Shown one piece after another: positions 17,170-24,894 of a stretch of 64,000 bases of DNA. This stretch comes from Pseudomonas sp. NBRC 111124 (GTDB lineage Bacteria > Pseudomonadota > Gammaproteobacteria > Pseudomonadales > Pseudomonadaceae): NCBI RefSeq assembly GCF_001320245.1, contig NZ_BCBA01000107.1, forward strand, positions 124,001 through 188,000. The letters run 5' to 3'. The notes under the pieces were generated by a model. The model did no database searches, was not told the DNA's origin, and saw only the letters and a program-made list of their open reading frames with translations. A program made the translations under genes and the position numbers. Numbering within the stretch: position 1 is the stretch's first letter; each line of letters starts with the position of its first letter.

Positions 17170-17364
17170 TCAGTCGTCCAGGTCGTCGTGCCAGGCTGGG
17201 TGATCACGCTCTTCGTCATCGAGGTCATCCAGCAGTTCTTCGTCTTCCTCGACTTCGTCCTCGGCGCCTTGGGCGTCCGCTTCAGGGACGTCGTCTTCAT
17301 AGAGGAATTCGTGATCGAGCAGGTGATCGTGCTCGGGTTCGTGCAGGTCGTCTTCGTCGCGCAT
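17170..17364 (-). CDS. Very acidic 64-residue protein
   Basis: Starts MRDEDDLHEPEHDHLLDHEFLYEDD and consists almost entirely of Asp, Glu, His and Leu, ending HPAWHDDLDD. About half the residues are acidic, so it is strongly anionic and probably disordered. It could bind metal, but no motif proves this. A purine-rich CCAGGAACCACC precedes the ATG at 17362-17364. The complementary strand is also open, but the minus-strand reading has the better ribosome site. It is convergent with the DoxX gene (stops 1 bp apart). Function unknown. Confidence 0.6.
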   Translation of the reverse strand: MRDEDDLHEPEHDHLLDHEFLYEDDVPEADAQGAEDEVEEDEELLDDLDDEERDHPAWHDDLDD

Positions 17365-17489
17365 GGTGGTTCCTGGAAATCTGGCACGCCTGTATAGGCG
17401 CATCGTGGGGCGTGGTCAACGGGATTGCGGTTAATGCTGGCTTAACCGGCCGGCCTCAGGCTGCAATCTCTCCCTTCAAAACGTTCGTT

Positions 17490-17516
17490 GCCCGCCTTCA
17501 TGGCGGGCTTTTTTTT
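17490..17516 (+). terminator. Intrinsic terminator
   Basis: GCCCGCC (17490-17496) and GGCGGGC (17502-17508) with a TTCAT loop, then eight T. It lies 320 bp beyond the DoxX stop, so it could end a read-through DoxX transcript or a small RNA. Confidence 0.88.
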
Positions 17517-17609
17517 GCATATGACGGATGTGGACACGCCGTCTACGACAACTTCACGAATTCATGACAAGCACTTGGGCATTCTGACCCTGCTCCGTAC
17601 GTTCTTTAG

Positions 17610-17635
17610 ACCCGCCACTGGTTGGCGGGTTTTTC
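17610..17635 (+). terminator. Second intrinsic terminator in the same gap
   Basis: ACCCGCCA (17610-17617) and TGGCGGGT (17623-17630), followed by TTTTCTTTTT. The stem core CCCGCC/GGCGGG repeats that of the terminator 120 bp upstream, and both are preceded by a similar ACGTTC motif, as if duplicated. Confidence 0.85.
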
Positions 17636-17821
17636 TTTTTCCGCACTGGAAACCTGTACGAAAGGTTGTCGCATTCGTTGCCTGTTCGCATGCCGACGAG
17701 CGCCCTTCTCCACAGGAAACCCTCGAGCTACCCCGTCCATCACCCCTGACCTGTGCCATCTTCTTACCTGTCATGACGCTTTACGCAGTCGAAGGGGTTG
17801 ATAAAAACCAACTCTGGATTA

Positions 17822-17837
17822 CTGTATATCCATACAG
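17822..17837. promoter_or_regulatory. LexA (SOS) box upstream of the PL7 gene
   Basis: CTGTATATCCATACAG fits CTGT-N8-ACAG exactly. With flanks, 17 of 20 positions match the symmetric Gammaproteobacteria box TACTGTATATATATACAGTA. A possible -35 element TTGATA (17798-17803) lies just upstream, so LexA binding would cover the -10 region. The next gene, PL7-like, starts 121 bp downstream. There is no other gene between them. Confidence 0.78.
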
Positions 17838-17958
17838 TCAATTTGAAATTCCAAACCATCCGCCTGTGCATTCACGAGTGCCCAGCCGGATGCGGAGGAA
17901 CGCATCACGGATGGAAGGCAATCGTGCCAGGCCAATGATTTTATCGTCAGGAGTATTT

Positions 17959-18633
17959 ATGACCGTAAACATCAGCAATCTAACGATCGCTACCCCAGTG
18001 GCAGTCTCTTCAACGAACCCCGTCGCGCTTGAGCTCAATGGTGCGCAAGCAATTGCTCAGTTCCCGAGTGTCGTGCAGGTACTCAGCGATGGGTCGGTGC
18101 AGTTCTCGGCACCGACCAAGGGCGCTTCGAGCAAGAGCACCCGTAGAACCCGCTGCGAATGGTCGGAAAGCAAAAACTGGACGCTGGGCAGCGCCCCGGA
18201 CCACTGGAACCGCCAGGAGATGACCCTGACCAAGGTCAATTCCGCGCAGAAGGTGGTCATCAGCCAGATGCACGTCAGGGGGGATGACAGCCCGCCGGTA
18301 AAGGTGTTCTGGAACAAGGGCAATATCACCATGGGCTTTCGCCAGTCCTATAACCAGACCGACCCGGTGAATAGCGCCTTACTGCAAGGGGTGCCGCTGG
18401 GTACGAAATTCGACGTGATCATTCACGCCACCTCCGAGGGTGTGGTCACGGTGACTGCCAGGTGCAACGGTGTCTCCAGATCATCGAGTGGACTGCAGCT
18501 CGATGACAGCTGGGACACGCGCCTGTTCGAGTTTCACGGCGGGGTCTACAACCAGGTCGACTACACCGATGCGACGCCGGCCACTGATGGTTCGGTGTGC
18601 ATCATCAGCGATCTGTCGCTGAGTCATGGCTGA
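17959..18633 (+). CDS. PL7-family alginate lyase-like protein
   Basis: Beta-jelly-roll polysaccharide lyase of 224 residues, predicted to cleave alginate or a similar uronan by beta-elimination. The three PL7 blocks are recognisable but altered: RRTRCEW (about 62-68, compare R-S/T-E-L-R), ISQMHVRG (101-108, compare Q-I/V-H) and FEFHGGVYNQ (190-199, compare YFKAGxYNQ), including Tyr197. The start at 17959 has CAGGAG seven bases upstream. There is no signal peptide, so it is either cytoplasmic, released by lysis, or exported another way. A LexA box lies 121 bp upstream. The alginate-like gene cluster 25 kb away is a possible source of substrate. Activity is inferred from fold motifs only. Confidence 0.78.
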   Translation: MTVNISNLTIATPVAVSSTNPVALELNGAQAIAQFPSVVQVLSDGSVQFSAPTKGASSKSTRRTRCEWSESKNWTLGSAPDHWNRQEMTLTKVNSAQKVVISQMHVRGDDSPPVKVFWNKGNITMGFRQSYNQTDPVNSALLQGVPLGTKFDVIIHATSEGVVTVTARCNGVSRSSSGLQLDDSWDTRLFEFHGGVYNQVDYTDATPATDGSVCIISDLSLSHG

Positions 18634-18650
18634 GTCTTGAGCCAATTCAA

Positions 18651-18680
18651 AAGCCCCGCTGCCTTATTGGCGGGGCCTTT
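18651..18680 (+). terminator. Terminator of the PL7 gene
   Basis: GCCCCGC (18653-18659) and GCGGGGC (18670-18676) with a loop TGCCTTATTG and a short T run after it. Confidence 0.7.
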
Positions 18681-18777
18681 GAAGCGGTGGGTGTCGAGGT
18701 CGGCGGCGCCAATCAACGACGAATGCTTCCAGAATCGACTAAAGTTCAGATGGAGTAACAATCGCGAGATACCCATC

Positions 18778-19098
18778 ATGATCAAACAAGAAGCAGAAGA
18801 CGTGATCGAGCGAATCAGGGATGACCTGAAACGGCATGGGGTTGTCATCGGGTATGACATAGACATACCTATTGCAGACTTCGGCTGCGACCTGGATCAC
18901 CACATTGCTCAGAATGCCCAAAGCCTTGAGAATCAGGTCGTGCGGATCGTGATTCATGACGAAGGGCTGTGGGACCAGCTTAAGCAGGGTGCCGTCAACC
19001 GCTGCATCGTGAGCGAATGCCAAGGCAAGCTGTTCGGCATGCCTGTGATGGTAGAGCCGAGGTCGGATGCCTCTTATACCATTCAGTACAAAACATAA
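18778..19098 (+). CDS. Hypothetical protein, 106 residues
   Basis: No family recognised. The ATG at 18778-18780 begins MIKQEAEDVIERIRDDLKRHGVVIGYDIDIP. It is a soluble alpha/beta-looking protein with an amphipathic N-terminal helix and several His/Asp residues (GCDLDHHIAQNAQ). Its base composition is lower in G+C than the surrounding genes, suggesting transfer. It sits between the PL7 terminator and the tRNA-Cys terminator. The ribosome site is weak (CGCGAGA), which lowers confidence in the exact start. Confidence 0.55.
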   Translation: MIKQEAEDVIERIRDDLKRHGVVIGYDIDIPIADFGCDLDHHIAQNAQSLENQVVRIVIHDEGLWDQLKQGAVNRCIVSECQGKLFGMPVMVEPRSDASYTIQYKT

Positions 19099-19110
19099 GC
19101 GCGGACAAAG

Positions 19111-19143
19111 AAAAACCCCGCAAATTTTCATCTGCGGGGTTTT
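19111..19143. terminator. Bidirectional terminator between the hypothetical gene and tRNA-Cys
   Basis: AAAAACCCCGCA (19111-19122) and TGCGGGGTTTT (19133-19143), with runs of A on one side and T on the other. It serves the converging hypothetical gene (plus) and tRNA-Cys (minus). Confidence 0.9.
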
Positions 19144-19150
19144 CGAATGG

Positions 19151-19224
19151 TGGAGGCCGAGGTCGGAATCGAACCGGCGTAGACGGATTTGCAATCCGGA
19201 GCATAACCACTTTGCTACTCGGCC
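19151..19224 (-). tRNA. tRNA-Cys (anticodon GCA)
   Basis: On the minus strand the acceptor stem GGCCGAG pairs with CTCGGCC, followed by T and an encoded CCA. The anticodon arm GGATTGCAAATCC has loop TTGCAAA (anticodon GCA), and the T-arm is GCCGGTTCGATTCCGAC. 74 nt. Confidence 0.97.
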
Positions 19225-19377
19225 TCAAAGTTCGGATCTAGCGGCTTGCGCTTCGCTATCTCCTTGAAACACCGCACCTTTTCAAGGTTTGCTGCGTTTC
19301 GATGGGCGCCATTATGTCTGCATTCCTTCAACCTTGCAACCCCCTGAACAGAAAAAAATTTCAGTGGGTTCAAGGTG

Positions 19378-20397
19378 TTAGCGCAAGCGGCCGAGTTTGC
19401 TCCACAACCCCACCACTGCGTTCTCCACGCTACCGCTGGCCGCCATGCCGATACGCTCCTGCAAGCTCTTGCGCTCGGCATAGTGCAGGTGGAACAGGTT
19501 GGCCGTGCGGGCGCGGTCACTGAGGTATTCGTCGCTGGTCTGTAATTCATCGACCAGCTTGCGGTTCAGTGCAGCAACACCGAGCCAGACTTCGCCGGTG
19601 GCGACCTCGTCGATGTGCAGCTGCGGCCGGTAACGGGCGACGAAGTCCTTGAACAGCTGGTGGGTGATGTCCAGGTCTTCCTGGAACTTCTCGCGGCCCT
19701 TCTCGGTGTTTTCGCCAAACACGGTCAACGTACGCTTGTACTCGCCAGCGGTGAGTACTTCGAAATCGATGTCGTGCTTTTTCAGCAGGCGGTTGACGTT
19801 GGGCAACTGCGCCACCACACCGATCGAGCCCAGCACGGCGAACGGTGCACTGACAATTTTCTCGCCAATGCAGGCCATCATGTAGCCGCCGCTCGCCGCG
19901 ACCTTGTCAATGCACACGGTGAGCGGGATGCCGGCCTGGCGAATGCGTGCCAGTTGCGAGGCCGCCAGGCCATAACTGTGCACCAGGCCACCGCCGCTTT
20001 CCAGGCGCAGCACCACTTCATCGCGTGGGGTGGCGAGGGTCAGCAGTGCGGTGATCTCGTTACGCAGGCTTTCGGTGGCAGAGGCCTTGATGTCGCCATC
20101 GAAGTCGAGCACGAACACCCGGCCCTTCTCTTCGGCCTTGCCCTTCTTCTGCTTTTTGTCCGCTTTTGCTTGCTGCTTGCGCAGGGCCTTGAGCTGCGCT
20201 TTGTCGAGCAGGCCGCTTTCCAGGCGCTCGCGCAGCTCTTTATAGAATTCGTTGAGGCGGGTGACCTGTAACTGCCCACCGGCCTTGCGCCGCCCCTTGC
20301 CGCGCAAACCGGCGATGGCGGACAACACCACCAGAATGGCAATCACCAGGGTGGCGGTTTTGGCGAGAAAGCTTGCGTATTCGGCAAGAAACTCCAC
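19378..20397 (-). CDS. sohB: SohB inner-membrane serine protease (S49 family)
   Basis: Membrane-anchored periplasmic-facing peptidase of 339 residues, related to signal peptide peptidase SppA. A single N-terminal transmembrane helix spans about 10-30, followed by a lysine-rich segment (68-90). The protease core contains the nucleophile Ser169 in DKVAASGGYMMA and the general base Lys221 in TAGEYKRTLTVFG. ESGGGLVHSYG is the conserved substrate-binding loop. Length and motif spacing fit SohB rather than the longer SppA. It is divergent from the histidine phosphatase gene (195-bp gap) and lies upstream of tRNA-Cys on the same strand. Confidence 0.94.
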   Translation of the reverse strand: MEFLAEYASFLAKTATLVIAILVVLSAIAGLRGKGRRKAGGQLQVTRLNEFYKELRERLESGLLDKAQLKALRKQQAKADKKQKKGKAEEKGRVFVLDFDGDIKASATESLRNEITALLTLATPRDEVVLRLESGGGLVHSYGLAASQLARIRQAGIPLTVCIDKVAASGGYMMACIGEKIVSAPFAVLGSIGVVAQLPNVNRLLKKHDIDFEVLTAGEYKRTLTVFGENTEKGREKFQEDLDITHQLFKDFVARYRPQLHIDEVATGEVWLGVAALNRKLVDELQTSDEYLSDRARTANLFHLHYAERKSLQERIGMAASGSVENAVVGLWSKLGRLR

Positions 20398-20592
20398 GTT
20401 GACTCCTTATGAACCTGCGCCAGATCGGCGCGAAACTGATGCAAGCATACCGTTGCGATCGTGCCCTCGCCAGCCGAGGTAAACGCTGGCAACACAGTTC
20501 AAACAACCTTTTCAAACGCTTGTATGTTTTTTCGTTGACAGCCTGTGTGGCGCATCCTAACCTCGCAGCAACCTTCAACGCCGGATACCCCA

Positions 20593-21303
20593 GTGGGCAA
20601 TCTCTACCTGATCCGACATGGCCAAGCTTCCTTCGGTGCCGATGACTACGACGTCCTCTCGCCCGTCGGGGTGCGCCAGAGCCAGGCCCTGGGCGAACAC
20701 CTTGCCCAGCTCGGCCTGCGCCTGGACCGCTGCGTGGCCGGCAATCTGCGGCGTCAGCAGGATACTGCCCGGCACACGCTGCACGCATTGAACGCTGACG
20801 GTGGTGCGGTACCGGCCATTGAGACAGACCCGGCCTTCAATGAGTTCGATGCCGACGGTGTGATTCGCGCCCTGCTGCCCCGCCTGCTGGCCGATGAGCC
20901 GCACGCCCGGGACGTCCTGCGCAATGGTGCACAGAACCGCAGCGAGTTTCAGCGCCTGTTCGCCCTGATGGTGCAGCGCTGGCACGCAGGTGAACATGCC
21001 GATGACGGCCTGGAGAGCTGGCAGGCGTTCACCGCGCGGGTCGACGCCGGCCTGCAGCGGTTGCTCGACAGCGCCAACAGTGGTGACAACATCGCCGTGT
21101 TCACCTCCGGTGGCACCATCGCCGCCCTGCTCCACCTGGTTACCCGAATCACCCCCAGCCAGGCCTTTGCGCTGAACTGGCAGATCATCAACACGTCGCT
21201 CAGCCAGCTGAAGTTTCGCGGCCGCGACGTGGCACTGGCTTCCTTCAACAGCCAAGCACATGTACAGCTGTTGAGGGCGCCGGAGCTCATCACCTACCGT
21301 TGA
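20593..21303 (+). CDS. Histidine phosphatase family protein
   Basis: Phosphoglycerate-mutase-like phosphatase of 236 residues. The catalytic motif YLIRHGQASFGADDYD at the N terminus supplies the phospho-histidine, GNLRRQQDTA the second arginine, and FTSGGTIAALLH replaces the usual SHGG block. The GTG at 20593 is chosen because the family starts two or three residues before LYLIRHG. An in-frame ATG at 20545 would add an atypical extension. It heads a co-directional group with SCP2, a kinase-like protein and an SDR gene (20.6-23.7 kb). The substrate is unknown. Confidence 0.85.
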   Translation: MGNLYLIRHGQASFGADDYDVLSPVGVRQSQALGEHLAQLGLRLDRCVAGNLRRQQDTARHTLHALNADGGAVPAIETDPAFNEFDADGVIRALLPRLLADEPHARDVLRNGAQNRSEFQRLFALMVQRWHAGEHADDGLESWQAFTARVDAGLQRLLDSANSGDNIAVFTSGGTIAALLHLVTRITPSQAFALNWQIINTSLSQLKFRGRDVALASFNSQAHVQLLRAPELITYR

Positions 21304-21357
21304 GCCCGGCCCGTTGTGTCCTTGCGGACGCGAATATCACTTAACAAGGAAAACACC

Positions 21358-21675
21358 ATGAGCGATGTAGCTAAAGCCGTCGAGGCGATGAAGGCAAAAT
21401 TCAACCCAGCGGCTGCTGAAGGCCTGGACCTGGTGTTCGGCTTCAACATCACCGACGAAAACAAGCAATACGCGCTGATCGTCAAAGATGGCACCTGCGA
21501 CATCCAGGAAGGTGAAAACCCGGATGCCAACTGCACTCTGGTACTGGACAGCGAAACCCTTAAGGGCATCGTCAGCGGTGAAACCGACGGCATGCAGGCT
21601 TTCATGGGCGGCAAGCTGCGCGTCGAAGGCGACATGATGCTGTCGATGAAGCTCAGCGAGCTGTTCCCTTCCTAA
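21358..21675 (+). CDS. SCP2 sterol-carrier domain protein
   Basis: Small cytoplasmic protein of 105 residues consisting only of an SCP2 lipid-binding fold. The conserved end GFMGG-like segment is visible as GETDGMQAFMGGKLRVEGDMMLSMKLSELFPS. Such proteins are thought to bind acyl-CoA or other hydrophobic ligands. It starts 54 bp after the phosphatase gene with an AAGGAAA ribosome site and ends at a strong terminator. The following kinase-like and SDR genes also suggest fatty-acyl metabolism, but this is inference. Confidence 0.9.
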   Translation: MSDVAKAVEAMKAKFNPAAAEGLDLVFGFNITDENKQYALIVKDGTCDIQEGENPDANCTLVLDSETLKGIVSGETDGMQAFMGGKLRVEGDMMLSMKLSELFPS

Positions 21676-21700
21676 GTGATGGGCACAACGCACGATGAGA

Positions 21701-21733
21701 AAACCGAAGCCTGACCGGCTTCGGTTTTTTTTT
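21701..21733 (+). terminator. Intrinsic terminator after the SCP2 gene
   Basis: Perfect 11-bp stem AAACCGAAGCC (21701-21711) and GGCTTCGGTTT (21717-21727), then further T residues (nine or more in the run). Confidence 0.95.
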
Positions 21734-21860
21734 GCCCGGCATTCGGTGCAGTGATCGACCAGCAACACCCTCGCCTATATGGCTCCTGGCACGCTTGTTC
21801 CACCGTCGCCAGGCCATTAGATTAGCCAATAGTCCTTGCGCCAGATAATAAGGAAAACGC

Positions 21861-22928
21861 ATGACGCTCACCGACCAGTCCACCCAGGTACGCCCCGGCG
21901 AAGAACTCGATGCGGCCGTCATCGATCCTTATCTCAAGAGCCACATTGCCGGCCTCGAGGGCACTCCCAGCATCAGCCAGTTCCCTGGCGGCGCGTCCAA
22001 CCTCACCTACCTGGTCAGCTACCCGGGCAAGGAATTCGTACTGCGCCGCCCACCGTTCGGCCAGAAGGCCAAATCGGCCCATGACATGGGCCGCGAGTTC
22101 CGCATTCTCAACCAGCTCAACAGCGGTTTCCCGTACTGCCCCAAAGCCTACGCCCACTGCACCGACGCGTCGCTGATCGGTGGTGAGTTCTACGTGATGG
22201 AAAGGGTCAAGGGGGTGATTTTGCGGTCGGACATCCCGGCCGAACTGGGGCTGGATGCCAGCCGCACCGAAGCCCTGTGCAAAAGCTTTATCGACCGCCT
22301 GGTCGAGCTGCATCAAGTGGACTACCGCGCCTGTGGCCTGGCTGACCTGGGCAAGCCGGAAGGCTATGTGCAGCGTCAGATCGAAGGTTGGACCAGCCGC
22401 TACGCAAAAGCCCTGACCCCGGATGCGCCACGCTGGGAAAAAGTGATCGCCTGGCTGCACGAGAAGATGCCCGCCGACCACCCGCGCCCAGGTATCGTGC
22501 ACAACGACTACCGCTTCGACAACGTGATCCTCGACGCCGACAACCCCATGCGCATCATCGGTGTGCTGGACTGGGAGATGGCCACCCTCGGCGACCCGCT
22601 GATGGACTTGGGCAACAGCCTCGCGTACTGGATCGAAGCCAGCGACCCGGCGCCAGTGCAGCTGATGCGCCGCCAGCCGAGCAATGCCCCGGGTATGCTC
22701 AGCCGTCGCCAGTTCGTCGACTACTACGCCGAGCGCGCCGGCATTCGCCTGGACAACTTCGATTACTACTATTGCTATGGCCTGTTCCGCCTGGCCGGCA
22801 TCGTCCAGCAGATCTACTACCGCTACTACCACGGCCAGACCCAGGACAAACGCTTCGCCCAGTTCATTCACATGAACCGGCTGCTGGAGCAGATGAGCCT
22901 GCAGGTCATCGGCCAGTCCACGCTCTGA
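21861..22928 (+). CDS. Aminoglycoside-phosphotransferase-fold kinase (ACAD10/11 N-terminal type)
   Basis: Predicted small-molecule kinase of 355 residues. The Brenner catalytic motif is HNDYRFDN (about residues 214-221) and the Mg-binding motif is GVLDWEMATLGDPLMDLG. An N-terminal nucleotide loop FPGGASNLTYLV and GKEFVLRRPP provide the phosphate loop and conserved lysine/arginine region. The sequence resembles the kinase domain of ACAD10/ACAD11, which phosphorylates 4-hydroxy-acyl-CoAs for beta-oxidation. An SDR gene follows by 23 bp and an SCP2 gene precedes, which fits handling of hydroxylated acyl compounds. It is not expected to confer aminoglycoside resistance. Confidence 0.85.
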   Translation: MTLTDQSTQVRPGEELDAAVIDPYLKSHIAGLEGTPSISQFPGGASNLTYLVSYPGKEFVLRRPPFGQKAKSAHDMGREFRILNQLNSGFPYCPKAYAHCTDASLIGGEFYVMERVKGVILRSDIPAELGLDASRTEALCKSFIDRLVELHQVDYRACGLADLGKPEGYVQRQIEGWTSRYAKALTPDAPRWEKVIAWLHEKMPADHPRPGIVHNDYRFDNVILDADNPMRIIGVLDWEMATLGDPLMDLGNSLAYWIEASDPAPVQLMRRQPSNAPGMLSRRQFVDYYAERAGIRLDNFDYYYCYGLFRLAGIVQQIYYRYYHGQTQDKRFAQFIHMNRLLEQMSLQVIGQSTL

Positions 22929-22951
22929 CGCCAGACAACAAGGAAAACAGC

Positions 22952-23719
22952 ATGTCCAAGACCCAACTGTTCGACCTCGACGGCAAGATCGCTTTCGTCT
23001 CTGGCGCCAGCCGCGGCATCGGCGAAGCCATTGCCCATCTGCTGGCCCAGCAGGGTGCCCACGTGATCGTCTCCAGCCGCAAGCTGGAAGGCTGCCAGCA
23101 GGTGGCCGACGCCATCGTCGCGGCAGGCGGCAAGGCCACGCCGGTCGCCTGCCATATCGGCGAACTGGAGCAGATCCAGCAGGTGTTCGCCAGTATCCGT
23201 GAACAGTTCGGGCGCCTGGATATTCTGGTCAACAACGCGGCCACCAACCCGCAGTTCTGCAACGTGCTGGACACCGACCCAAGCGCCTTCCAGAAGACGG
23301 TCGACGTGAACATCCGTGGCTACTTCTTCATGTCGGTGGAAGCCGGCAAGCTGATGCGCGAAAACGGTGGCGGCAGCATCATCAACGTGGCGTCGATCAA
23401 CGGCGTTTCACCAGGCCTGTTCCAGGGCATCTATTCGGTGACCAAAGCGGCGGTGATCAACATGACCAAGGTGTTCGCCAAGGAGTGTGCGCAATTCGGC
23501 ATTCGCTGCAACGCCCTGCTGCCGGGCCTGACTGACACAAAGTTCGCCTCGGCCCTGGTGAAGAACGACGCCATCCTCAATGCCGCGCTGCAGCAGATTC
23601 CGCTCAAGCGCGTGGCCGACCCCAAGGAAATGGCCGGCGCCGTGCTGTACCTGGCCAGCGATGCTTCCAGCTATACCACCGGTACCGCATTGAATGTGGA
23701 TGGTGGGTTCCTGTCCTGA
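22952..23719 (+). CDS. Short-chain dehydrogenase/reductase
   Basis: NAD(P)-dependent oxidoreductase of 255 residues with the classical SDR layout: cofactor motif SGASRGIGEAIA (about 19-30), structural NNAATNP (about 97), catalytic Ser in NVASINGVSPG and Tyr-x3-Lys in YSVTKAAVINM. The C terminus GTALNVDGGFLS is typical of classical SDRs close to 3-oxoacyl reductases and DHRS4-like enzymes. An AAGGAAA ribosome site precedes the ATG. It lies 23 bp downstream of the kinase-like gene in an operon. A REP palindrome follows the stop. The substrate is not determinable here. Confidence 0.9.
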   Translation: MSKTQLFDLDGKIAFVSGASRGIGEAIAHLLAQQGAHVIVSSRKLEGCQQVADAIVAAGGKATPVACHIGELEQIQQVFASIREQFGRLDILVNNAATNPQFCNVLDTDPSAFQKTVDVNIRGYFFMSVEAGKLMRENGGGSIINVASINGVSPGLFQGIYSVTKAAVINMTKVFAKECAQFGIRCNALLPGLTDTKFASALVKNDAILNAALQQIPLKRVADPKEMAGAVLYLASDASSYTTGTALNVDGGFLS

Positions 23720-23729
23720 TGACGGCTTG

Positions 23730-23765
23730 CCGGCCTCTTCGCGGGCTTGCCCGCGAAGAGGCCGG
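23730..23765. repeat. REP palindrome
   Basis: Near-perfect 36-bp inverted repeat: CCGGCCTCTTCGCGGGC (23730-23746), two-base centre, GCCCGCGAAGAGGCCGG (23749-23765). It lies between the convergent SDR and lipoprotein genes and probably also acts as a terminator. Confidence 0.92.
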
Positions 23766-23778
23766 AACTGCAACCCCT

Positions 23779-24129
23779 TTACAAACAGGTGGCCGCCGCC
23801 GCCCGGCGCTGCAGGGCCATGCCGTCATTCTTCTGCGCGTAATAATCCACCCGCGTACCGCCCGCCTGCGGATACACATCGACGAACGACTCCGCCTCGC
23901 GGGTATAGACAGTCAGCCCGCCCTGCTTGCGTGGCTCCAGGTAGCCACTGGCGTCGTCGCCGAACACATCCTCTTTCTGCCAGCTGAACTGGATGCACTG
24001 GGCTACCAGCTCCGGCGCCTTGCGCGAATCGAGCTGAGCCGTCGGCTTGCCGCCCCGCGCCGCATCCATGGTCGCGCTCGCGCAACCGACCAACACCAGC
24101 GCCGCAGCCATCGGTAGAATTGCTCGCAT
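23779..24129 (-). CDS. Small putative lipoprotein
   Basis: Protein of 116 residues from the ATG at 24127-24129. MRAILPMAAALVLVGCAS contains a lipobox (LVGC) predicting lipidation at Cys16. The mature part has a Cys near the middle (VAQCIQFSWQKEDVFGDDASG) and a Cys close to the C terminus (AAATCL). The family is not recognised. The layout (lipobox, ...CI..W..., aromatic beta segment, terminal Cys) resembles the lipoprotein at 6.5-6.9 kb, so they may be distant relatives. Divergent from the RcnB-like gene. Confidence 0.7.
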   Translation of the reverse strand: MRAILPMAAALVLVGCASATMDAARGGKPTAQLDSRKAPELVAQCIQFSWQKEDVFGDDASGYLEPRKQGGLTVYTREAESFVDVYPQAGGTRVDYYAQKNDGMALQRRAAAATCL

Positions 24130-24232
24130 GTTCCATCCTCGGGGCAAAAAAGAAAGCGACTCTAGCACTGCAAATGAATTGTCCCAAGCGGGTAGCTGTC
24201 GCAACTAGTACACACCCACCCAGGAGACAAAC

Positions 24233-24526
24233 ATGAAAGCCAAGCACCTGCTCCCTGCATTGCTCTTCGCCGCGCTACCAATGGTGACGCTGGCCGCCCC
24301 GTCAGCCGAAGAAAGCATCAAGGCCCCGGAAACCCACAACCGCGAACTGAAGGTCGGAGACAAGGCCCCTGACCAGTACAAACGCGACGACGAGACCGTC
24401 AGCGACTGGAAAGCCAAGGGCCTGCCTGCGCCAGAAAAGGAGAGCCATTGGGTACGCATGGGCGACCACTATGTGCTGATACAGATCACCAATGGCGTCG
24501 TGCTGGCCATCCACCCGGCGTCCTGA
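24233..24526 (+). CDS. RcnB-family periplasmic protein
   Basis: Exported protein of 97 residues with a signal peptide ending TLAAP (about residue 22). The core ELKVGDKAPDQYKRDDETVSDWKAKGLPAPEKESHWVRMGDHYVLIQITNGVVLAI matches the RcnB domain (GD-x-LP-x-x-Y ... V-x-DW-x-x-x-GLPxP ... W-x-RVG-x-x-YVL). E. coli RcnB modulates nickel/cobalt efflux, but most Pseudomonas members are uncharacterised. No rcnA-type exporter is nearby. The ATG at 24233 has GGAGA upstream. Confidence 0.82.
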   Translation: MKAKHLLPALLFAALPMVTLAAPSAEESIKAPETHNRELKVGDKAPDQYKRDDETVSDWKAKGLPAPEKESHWVRMGDHYVLIQITNGVVLAIHPAS

Positions 24527-24637
24527 GCCGCTCATCGCTCGGACGGCAAAATTTTGCGGGTCAAGGAAACCAAATGGATCGATCCCAGTCTCAGTAAGTG
24601 TCCCGTAAACCTATGCGGATCAAGGACCTATACTGTG

Positions 24638-24820
24638 ATGACCCGCTTTGCATGCTTTTCGCTGATCGCCGCCTTCCTGATGTTGTCGGGCTGCTATCAC
24701 GATCACTACCGTGATGACGGCGGCTGGCGCGATGACGACCGCGGCCACCGTCACCACCACCGACACGATCGCGACGATGACGACGACCGCCAATGGCGCG
24801 GTGACCGTTATGACCGCTGA
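24638..24820 (+). CDS. His/Asp-rich 60-residue lipoprotein
   Basis: Starts MTRFACFSLIAAFLMLSGCYHDHY. The lipobox LSGC gives a lipidated cysteine at residue 19. The mature tail of about 40 residues is almost only Asp, His and Arg (for example DRGHRHHHRHDRDDDDD). The composition suggests metal or polyanion binding, but no defined motif is present. It lies between the RcnB-like and glycine-zipper genes. The ATG at 24638 is chosen over upstream in-frame starts because it begins the signal peptide. Confidence 0.65.
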   Translation: MTRFACFSLIAAFLMLSGCYHDHYRDDGGWRDDDRGHRHHHRHDRDDDDDRQWRGDRYDR

Positions 24821-24894
24821 AGCGTCTCCCCTTCCCTGACCTGCCGCCCCACCGTGCGGCACCCTAACTTGATGATTCCTCTGAGGTTCATATC

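Larger units (their letters stand above)
17365..17958. other. 594-bp intergenic region with terminators and an SOS-type box
   Basis: No convincing protein gene is visible, although a plus-strand frame stays open through it into the PL7 gene. It holds two plus-strand terminators about 110 bp apart (17490-17516 and 17610-17635), which could bound a short RNA, then a LexA-type palindrome at 17822-17837 and the leader of the PL7 gene. Base composition drops around 17800-17850, as expected for a promoter. Confidence 0.6.

Noticed and set aside
17134..17397. Plus-strand hydrophobic frame opposite the acidic protein
   Set aside because: The Val/Phe/Leu-rich reading is what the complement of a run of Asp/Glu codons gives. 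The minus-strand frame has the better start signal, although neither is proven.
17488..17958. Extension of the PL7 gene upstream to 17488 (381-codon frame)
   Set aside because: The extension runs through two terminators and the LexA box and has no family similarity. The ATG at 17959 has a good ribosome site.
21861..22928. Aminoglycoside resistance kinase
   Set aside because: The APH fold is present, but the sequence and the SCP2/SDR neighbours fit the ACAD10/11-type acyl kinases rather than a resistance enzyme.
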